This document shows, piece after piece, positions 31,831 to 36,222 of a stretch of DNA of 36,222 bases. Origin of the DNA: Streptomyces sp. Ru72 (lineage in GTDB: Bacteria; Actinomycetota; Actinomycetes; Streptomycetales; Streptomycetaceae); the NCBI RefSeq assembly GCF_002920635.1, contig NZ_PQSR01000078.1:1-36222 (forward strand), in the 5' to 3' direction. The notes under the pieces were generated by a model that was given only the letters and a program-made list of their open reading frames with translations, did not search any database and had not been told where the DNA came from. The number at the start of each line of letters is the position of its first letter. The first letter of the stretch is position 1. The translations under genes and the position numbers were made by a program.

Positions 31831-32726
31831 CGCCCGCTCCGGACGGCGTCTACGCGCTCGCGCACCGCGGGCACGACCTCGTCGGCGAAGAGCGCGAGCT
31901 GCCGCTCGGGATCACTGGCGGGCCAGAAGACGAAGGTGTCGAATCCAAGTTCGATGGCCCACTCGGTGAGGGTGTCCACCCACCGCCGCACATCGCCGAC
32001 GAGTCCGGGCCCCTCGCCGTGGGCGCCGATCACGCCGATCACGTTGTAGACGCGCCGCAGCGCCCTCGGGTCGCGTCCCGCGCCGGAGGCCGCCTCGTCG
32101 ATGATCCGCTGGCGCGAGGGCACCTCGGGCGGCGGGACGTAGATGTTCAGCGGAGAGATCCACCCATCGGCCAACCGGCCGGTGACGGCGAGCATCCGTG
32201 GTTTCTGGGCACCGAGCCAGAGCTCGACGGGCTTCGGGGGCACGGGACCGGCGCGGTAACCGTCGACAGCGTGGTACGCGCTGTGCAGTTGCACGATGCC
32301 TCCGGCCATGGCCGTACGCAGGAGCCCCAGGGACTCTTCGACGAACGCCACCATGTCCTGGCCGCGTCGTGCCGGGCCGCCCATCGAGGCGATGGCATCG
32401 GGGATCCCGCCGCCTCCGACGCCCAGCTGGATCCGGCCATCGGTGAGCACGCTCAGCGACGCGGCGGCCTTGGCGAGCATCACCGGCGCACGCAGCTGCA
32501 GGTCGGCGACATCGGTGAAGAAGGAGATGCGGTCGGTGGCCGCGGACAGATGCGTGATCAGGGTCCAGGCGTCGAGGTGGCCGGGCTGGTAGGGATGGTC
32601 CTGGACGGCGAGGTAGTCAAGGCCCGAGTCCTCCGCCGTGCGCGCGAGGTGCTGTGTCTGCGTCCAGGCCCCGGCGGAAGGATCAAGACTCACTCCGAAG
32701 GAGAGTGGGCGTCGGTAGTCGGTCAT
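31827..32726 (-). CDS. LLM-class flavin-dependent oxidoreductase
   Basis: This 299-residue luciferase-like monooxygenase begins MTDYRRPLSFGVSLDPSA. It has the barrel blocks YLAVQDHPYQPGHLDAWTLI, RISFFTDVADLQLRAPVMLA and GRIQLGVGGGGIPDAIASMG, then VELWLGAQKPRMLAVTGRLA. Members use FMN or F420 supplied by a partner reductase; the azoreductase-type flavoprotein two genes away could fill that role (inference). ATG 32726 is the likely start; only a weak GGA lies 3 nt upstream. It is the first gene of the LLM-BBE-azoR operon and divergent from hxlR, 64 bp away. Confidence 0.9.
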   Translation of the reverse strand: MTDYRRPLSFGVSLDPSAGAWTQTQHLARTAEDSGLDYLAVQDHPYQPGHLDAWTLITHLSAATDRISFFTDVADLQLRAPVMLAKAAASLSVLTDGRIQLGVGGGGIPDAIASMGGPARRGQDMVAFVEESLGLLRTAMAGGIVQLHSAYHAVDGYRAGPVPPKPVELWLGAQKPRMLAVTGRLADGWISPLNIYVPPPEVPSRQRIIDEAASGAGRDPRALRRVYNVIGVIGAHGEGPGLVGDVRRWVDTLTEWAIELGFDTFVFWPASDPERQLALFADEVVPAVRERVDAVRSGR

Positions 32727-32763
32727 GCGTCCAAGGTGCGGCGAACCACCCCACCGGCAAAAC

Positions 32764-32790
32764 GGAGGGTAAGGTACTAATCTTTTGTAA
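32764..32790 (+). promoter_or_regulatory. Shared hxlR/LLM control region, likely leaderless hxlR start
   Basis: The 64-bp divergent gap contains TACTAAT at 32775-32781, a candidate -10 for hxlR ten bases before its GTG. GTAAG occurs twice (around 32770 and 32787) flanking TACTAATCTTTT, as a repeated half-site might. An in-frame TAA directly abuts the GTG and there is no adjacent ribosome site, both consistent with a leaderless transcript. HxlR/YodB-type regulators bind short dyads in such gaps, so autoregulation and control of the operon are plausible. Confidence 0.45.
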
Positions 32791-33111
32791 GTGGATCCTA
32801 TTCGTGACGAGAACTGCCCACGCTTCGAGGACACCCTGGAACTGGTCGGACGCCGCTGGACGGGTTCGGTCCTGCAGGCTGCCGACCAAGGAGCCCGGCG
32901 CTTCGGCGAGTACCGGGCGATGATCGACGGCATCTCCGACCGGCTACTCTCCCAGCGCCTGAAGGAACTCGAGGCCGCAGGCCTCATCGAGCGCACGGTC
33001 ATCCCCAGTACGCCGGTACAGATCCGCTACCAGCTGGCTCCGGATGGCCGGGCACTGGTGGACGCCTTGCTGCCCCTCGCGCAGTGGAGCATGCGACGCT
33101 CCAGCACCTAG
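32791..33111 (+). CDS. HxlR-family (DUF24) transcriptional regulator
   Basis: The 106-residue winged-helix protein has the full HxlR pattern: CPRFEDTLELVGRRWTGSVL, RRFGEYRAMIDGISDRLLSQ, RLKELEAAGLIERTV and IRYQLAPDGRAL. C9 (ENCPRF) is the conserved N-terminal cysteine that senses quinones, aldehydes or thiol stress in YodB, HypR and relatives. YodB of Bacillus represses an azoreductase; here the gene is divergent from an operon containing an azoreductase, which supports a similar circuit. GTG 32791 is the only suitable start because TAA precedes it immediately. Confidence 0.92.
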   Translation: MDPIRDENCPRFEDTLELVGRRWTGSVLQAADQGARRFGEYRAMIDGISDRLLSQRLKELEAAGLIERTVIPSTPVQIRYQLAPDGRALVDALLPLAQWSMRRSST

Positions 33112-33114
33112 GCA

Positions 33115-33335
33115 GGCTGCCGAAGGCTTCGCGAGTGTCGTCGCGGATCTCTCGGCGATACGCAAGCGGCGGAACCAGTGCAGTAGTGCGCTTCTCTGCT
33201 CGGCGACCCATCGGTGGATGCCGAGTCCTGAGCCGTGTTCGGTACCGCCGCGGAGCGATGACGGGGATGATGCCGGCGGCCCGGACCTGTCTGCGGCGCT
33301 TGTCTTGGGCGTAACCGCGGTCGGCGGCTACGCGC
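33115..33335 (-). mobile_element. IS5-family transposase C-terminal fragment
   Basis: The minus strand reads RVAADRGYAQDKRRRQVRAA, GIIPVIAPR, PPMGRRAEKR and LAYRREIRDDTREAFGSL. These are the 'DRGYD..K.R..LR.RGI.PVIA', 'RWVVE' and 'L..R.E.R.D...AFL.LA' blocks of IS5-type transposases. The catalytic glutamate region is altered (RWVVER-like to PPMGRRAEKR), so it is inactive. No inverted terminal repeat was recognised. It abuts the hxlR stop. Confidence 0.7.
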
Positions 33336-33480
33336 TGGCTGAACTGCGCGGCATCGCAGGGATCGGCCGGGTCCTGACCCTCGGCACGCTCCCGACAGCT
33401 GGGCTGCGCCAGAACGCCGACGCGTCGCGGGACGGGCTGACCGGCCAATTGTTGCGCCTTGGCGCTGTGGGAGCCGTAAC

Positions 33481-33627
33481 GTGTTGCTGGAGCGCCTGCT
33501 CGACGATTCCTGAGCACTCCGACAAGGGTGCGGAACCGCGCCCTTCCACCCTGGTTGAGCAGCTCAACGAGGCCACGACCAGCAGGTGGCTCCAAACCTC
33601 GTGCGCGCGCGTCTCGGAGGACCTCGG
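33481..33627 (+). repeat. Repeat family R2, copy 2 (inverted relative to copy 1)
   Basis: This segment aligns end to end with the reverse complement of 13030-13180, about 20 kb away. It starts with codons for VLLERLLDDS and a stop (TGA at about 33511). The shared downstream flank includes TTGAGCAGCTCAACGAG and CGCGCGTCTCGGAGGACCT. It lies between the IS5 relic and the PAS/GAF protein gene. The gap 33336-33480 shows nothing else I can name. Confidence 0.6.
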
Positions 33628-33670
33628 AGGACACTGAGTCCGTACCGAGTTCTGAGGCAAGTGAGAGCTG

Positions 33671-36106
33671 ATGACTATGGGTGCACCTCATGCCACCGAC
33701 CGCAGCGACCCCCACGAGGGAGTCCCGGCGGAGAACCATGCCCATATGGTCATTGACCAGCGGGGCGCGGTGGTCGGGTGGAGCCCGGAGGCCGAAGGGC
33801 TGCTGGGCTACCCGGCCCCTGCAATGCTGGGGCGCCCGGCATTGGACCTGCTGGCCGGTGTCGATCCGACCGCGCAGTCACTCGTCGCCACCGATGACTT
33901 CGCCGTTCCACTGCGGCGCCAGGACGGCGCCTTCCTGGCGTGCCGGCTGACCATCCGTCCTGAGCTCAAGGATGAGGCGGGGATGCGTTGGGCGGTGACA
34001 CTCGCCCCTGCCGAGGAGGGAAGCCCGACGGCGGCACTCGACCACGCCCTCCTGGAGACACTCTTCACTGTCTCTCCCGTAGGTCTGTTCCTCCTCGATC
34101 CCAGCCTGCGGCTCATCCGGTTCAACCCCGCAGCCGAAGGCATGCAGGGCTCCCCCGTCGAAGAAGCCGTCGGCAAACGGCCTACAGAAGTGTGGCCGGG
34201 TTTCCCCGCGGAAACTGTAGAGCGCGTCATGGAACAGGTGCTCGCCACGGGGCAGCCGGTGATCGGCGTAGAGAAGCACATGCGCCCGCCAGGCGATCCC
34301 AACCATGATCACGTCTATTCGGCCAACGTATTCCGCCTGCAGGACGCTCATGGTCGGCTCCTGGGCATCGCCGACGCCACAGTCGACGTCACCGACCGCC
34401 ACCTGGCGCAGCATCGGCTGAAGGTGCTCGCGCAGGCCGGCACACGGATCGGATCCACACTCGATGTCCTCGACACCGTCCGGGGCCTGGCAGAGGTATC
34501 CGTGCCGGGCCTGGCCGACAGCATGGCCGTGGAGGTGTTGGAGCCAGTACTCGCGGGAGAGGACCTCGAACCCGGTCCCGTGCAACGCGACACCGTACTG
34601 CGTCGGGCGGCATGCCGCTCGCGGGACGACACGGAGCCCTGGACGGCCTGCGACGAGGACGGCGCCCTGCCCCCGGTGGCTGCTGCCGAGGCCCTCGCCG
34701 ACCTCGAGCCGCTCATGGTCGATCCGCTCAGTTCCCTCGGGCAGCGGGCGTTGCACAGCCTGCGGGCACCCAGGAACAAGGTCCATTCGCTGCTGCTCGT
34801 ACCGCTGGTCGCCCAGAACAGAGCTCTCGGGCTCGCAACATTCTGTCGCTGGGGGGAGCGCAGGGCTTTCGAACGTGACGATCTGACCCTGGCCGGAGAA
34901 CTCGCCCTGCGCACCGCAGCCTGCCTGGACAACTCTCGCCGATACCTGCGTGAGCGCCATTCCTTGACCGCACTGCGGCACGCCCTGCGTCCGAGCGGCC
35001 TCCCCCCTGACCACGCCGTGGATGTGGCGCACGACTACGTGCACGCGGGCTCCGGCGGCGACTGGGTCGACGCTGTGCCGCTCTCCGGGGCCCGGGTGGC
35101 CCTTGTCGCCGGCCGTGTGTCCGGTCACGGTGTGCAGACCGCCGCGGCCGCAGGGCGGCTGCGCGCGGCGGTGCACACACTGTCGGACCTGGACCTGGAA
35201 CCGGATGAACTGCTCGCCCGGCTCGACGACCTGGTACGCCGGCTCAACGGAAGCATCGGGCACAACGGGCCCACGCACGGGGTCGGCCCACCATGGCCGA
35301 TGCAGGCGGCCCGAAAGTCCGCCGACGGAGACGAGGCCGGCGCGACATGCCTCTACCTGATCTACGACCCCGTGTCACAGCGCTGTTCCATCTCCAGTGC
35401 GGGTCACCCCGCGCCCGTGATCGTGCACCCTGACGGCACGACGGTGATCCTCGAGCCCCCGGCCGGCGCCGCCCTCTCCTGCACCGGCGAGCCGTTCGAG
35501 AAGGTCGACATCGACCTTCCCGAGGAGTCGATGCTCATCCTGTACTCGCCAGGCCTCATCCAGGAACAGCCCGAACACCGGGTCCGGGAACGCTTGGCCG
35601 ACCTCCTGGCCGGCTTCTCCGGCTCCGTGCGCCAGGCATGCAGCGCGGTGACCCAAGCGCTGATCCCGAACCCGCCCCGGGAAGACGCTGCCATTCAGGT
35701 CGCCCGCACCCACACGCTGGGTCCGGAGCGGGTCGTGACATGGGACCTGCCGAGCGATCCGTCGGTGGTCTCCAAGGCCCGCTCGCTCGTCACGCGGCAG
35801 CTCACCACCTGGGAGATGGACGAAGCGGCGTTCACCACCGAGCTGATAGCCAGTGAGCTCGTCACCAATGCCATCCGCTACGCGAAGCCTCCCGTGCGGC
35901 TTCGACTCATCCGCAGCCACGTACTGACCTGCGAGGTCTCCGACGGCAGCAGCACCTCCCCACGGCTGCGGCACGCTCGCACCACCGACGAGGGCGGCCG
36001 GGGGCTTCTCCTCGTCGCCCGGTGCTCCGAACGGTGGGGCACCCGCTACACCGAGGACGGCAAGACCGTCTGGGTCGAGCAGAGCATTCCTGATGGCTTG
36101 GAGTGA
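33671..36106 (+). CDS. PAS-PAS-GAF-SpoIIE-HATPase regulator with altered phosphatase residues
   Basis: The 811-residue protein has PAS domains at roughly 20-115 and 125-240 (HMVIDQRGAVVGWSPEAEGL; GLFLLDPSLRLIRFNPAAEG), a GAF domain at 245-420, a SpoIIE/PP2C-like domain at 430-680 and a C-terminal HATPase_c domain. The HATPase N-box ELIASELVTNAIRYAKPP and DEGGRGLLLV look intact. In the phosphatase domain D464 and D467 of GGDWVDA remain. The usual GDV.GHG is GRVSGHG (R482), YTDGL is YSPGL (P627) and DD is ED (E671). Several metal ligands are thus gone, so dephosphorylation is doubtful while anti-sigma-type kinase activity may persist. No transmembrane segment; a soluble sensor. ATG 33671 is near a GAGAG sequence. 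Confidence 0.88.
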   Translation: MTMGAPHATDRSDPHEGVPAENHAHMVIDQRGAVVGWSPEAEGLLGYPAPAMLGRPALDLLAGVDPTAQSLVATDDFAVPLRRQDGAFLACRLTIRPELKDEAGMRWAVTLAPAEEGSPTAALDHALLETLFTVSPVGLFLLDPSLRLIRFNPAAEGMQGSPVEEAVGKRPTEVWPGFPAETVERVMEQVLATGQPVIGVEKHMRPPGDPNHDHVYSANVFRLQDAHGRLLGIADATVDVTDRHLAQHRLKVLAQAGTRIGSTLDVLDTVRGLAEVSVPGLADSMAVEVLEPVLAGEDLEPGPVQRDTVLRRAACRSRDDTEPWTACDEDGALPPVAAAEALADLEPLMVDPLSSLGQRALHSLRAPRNKVHSLLLVPLVAQNRALGLATFCRWGERRAFERDDLTLAGELALRTAACLDNSRRYLRERHSLTALRHALRPSGLPPDHAVDVAHDYVHAGSGGDWVDAVPLSGARVALVAGRVSGHGVQTAAAAGRLRAAVHTLSDLDLEPDELLARLDDLVRRLNGSIGHNGPTHGVGPPWPMQAARKSADGDEAGATCLYLIYDPVSQRCSISSAGHPAPVIVHPDGTTVILEPPAGAALSCTGEPFEKVDIDLPEESMLILYSPGLIQEQPEHRVRERLADLLAGFSGSVRQACSAVTQALIPNPPREDAAIQVARTHTLGPERVVTWDLPSDPSVVSKARSLVTRQLTTWEMDEAAFTTELIASELVTNAIRYAKPPVRLRLIRSHVLTCEVSDGSSTSPRLRHARTTDEGGRGLLLVARCSERWGTRYTEDGKTVWVEQSIPDGLE

Positions 36107-36109
36107 GCA

Positions 36110-36222
36110 GGTCAGCGTCCGTGCGATAGTCACGCGGCGACATTCCCGTGACCGCTTGAAAGCGACCCTCAACGCGCTCTCTGACCTGTATCCCACAGAC
36201 CGGGCGATGGAAACCACCGTTT
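36110..36222 (-). pseudogene. AraC-family regulator C-terminus, frameshifted, runs off the right edge
   Basis: From the right edge the minus strand reads VSIARSVGYRSESALRVAF, then in a shifted frame QAVTGMSPRDYRTDA. Together they give the second helix-turn-helix and end of an AraC/XylS regulator ('VA..VGY.S.SAF.RAFK...G.SP..YR'). The shift falls at TTTCAAGCGG. The N-terminal part lies beyond the window, so whether the gene is otherwise intact cannot be judged. Confidence 0.65.

Noticed and set aside
33878..35278. 466-codon minus-strand ORF opposite the PAS/GAF protein
   Set aside because: Antisense shadow without motifs.
1..36222. tRNA, rRNA or a complete insertion sequence
   Set aside because: No tRNA-like cloverleaf ends or rRNA-like stretches were noticed by eye, and transposase matches are only C-terminal scraps without paired terminal repeats.

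Overview
The window is high-GC actinobacterial DNA, most likely from a Streptomyces accessory or chromosome-arm region. The evidence is the strong third-position GC bias (long antisense ORFs shadow most genes), frequent GTG starts, and typical Streptomyces families: a DUF6207-like protein, a LAL-type LuxR regulator, an EthR-like TetR, CU044_5270-family and HbpS-like proteins, and a PAS/GAF/SpoIIE/HATPase protein. No essential or core-metabolic gene was seen. Intact redox and stress genes alternate with many gene relics.

Layout. 1-5 kb: a frameshifted lipoprotein N-terminus at the left edge, a one-spacer type I-E-like CRISPR relic, a SUKH protein, a DUF6207-like protein, a polytopic membrane protein, an xdhC 3' fragment and a TetR gene that looks leaderless. 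5-9 kb: moaC/moaB relics, an IS5-type transposase tail, a small membrane protein, a complete SDR fused in frame to an SDR lacking its N-terminus, a second xdhC 3' fragment and dps. 9-13 kb: SDR, HbpS/GlcG-like protein, LtrA-family membrane protein, IS630 and CU044_5270 relics. 13.2-16.5 kb: a minus-strand MFS-SDR-XRE regulator operon ending at a 17-bp hairpin. 17-21 kb: an HSL-type hydrolase and a LAL-type LuxR regulator. 21.4-22.1 kb: CBS-like, catalase and GNAT relics. 22.1-29.0 kb: aldehyde dehydrogenase, xdhC and a three-subunit molybdenum aldehyde oxidase (PaoABC type), all on the minus strand. 29.2-29.6 kb: LysR and MFS relics. 29.8-33.1 kb: an LLM monooxygenase, a BBE-type FAD oxidase and an azoreductase, divergent from an HxlR regulator. 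33.1-36.2 kb: IS5 relic, a repeat copy, a PAS-PAS-GAF-SpoIIE-HATPase protein with altered phosphatase residues, and an AraC-type relic at the right edge.

How the genes fit together. The intact genes point to handling of reactive carbonyls, quinones and oxidants. PaoABC with its XdhC chaperone, together with the NAD-dependent aldehyde dehydrogenase, offers two routes from aldehyde to acid. The LLM/BBE/azoreductase set beside a Cys-containing HxlR regulator resembles known quinone- or aldehyde-responsive modules. Dps and the HbpS-like protein add iron/heme and peroxide protection. The relics include molybdenum-cofactor genes (moaC, moaB, two xdhC tails) and a catalase, so related functions have been gained, duplicated and lost here. 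At least four families of short duplicated segments link distant parts of the window. This suggests repeated recombination rather than a single insertion.
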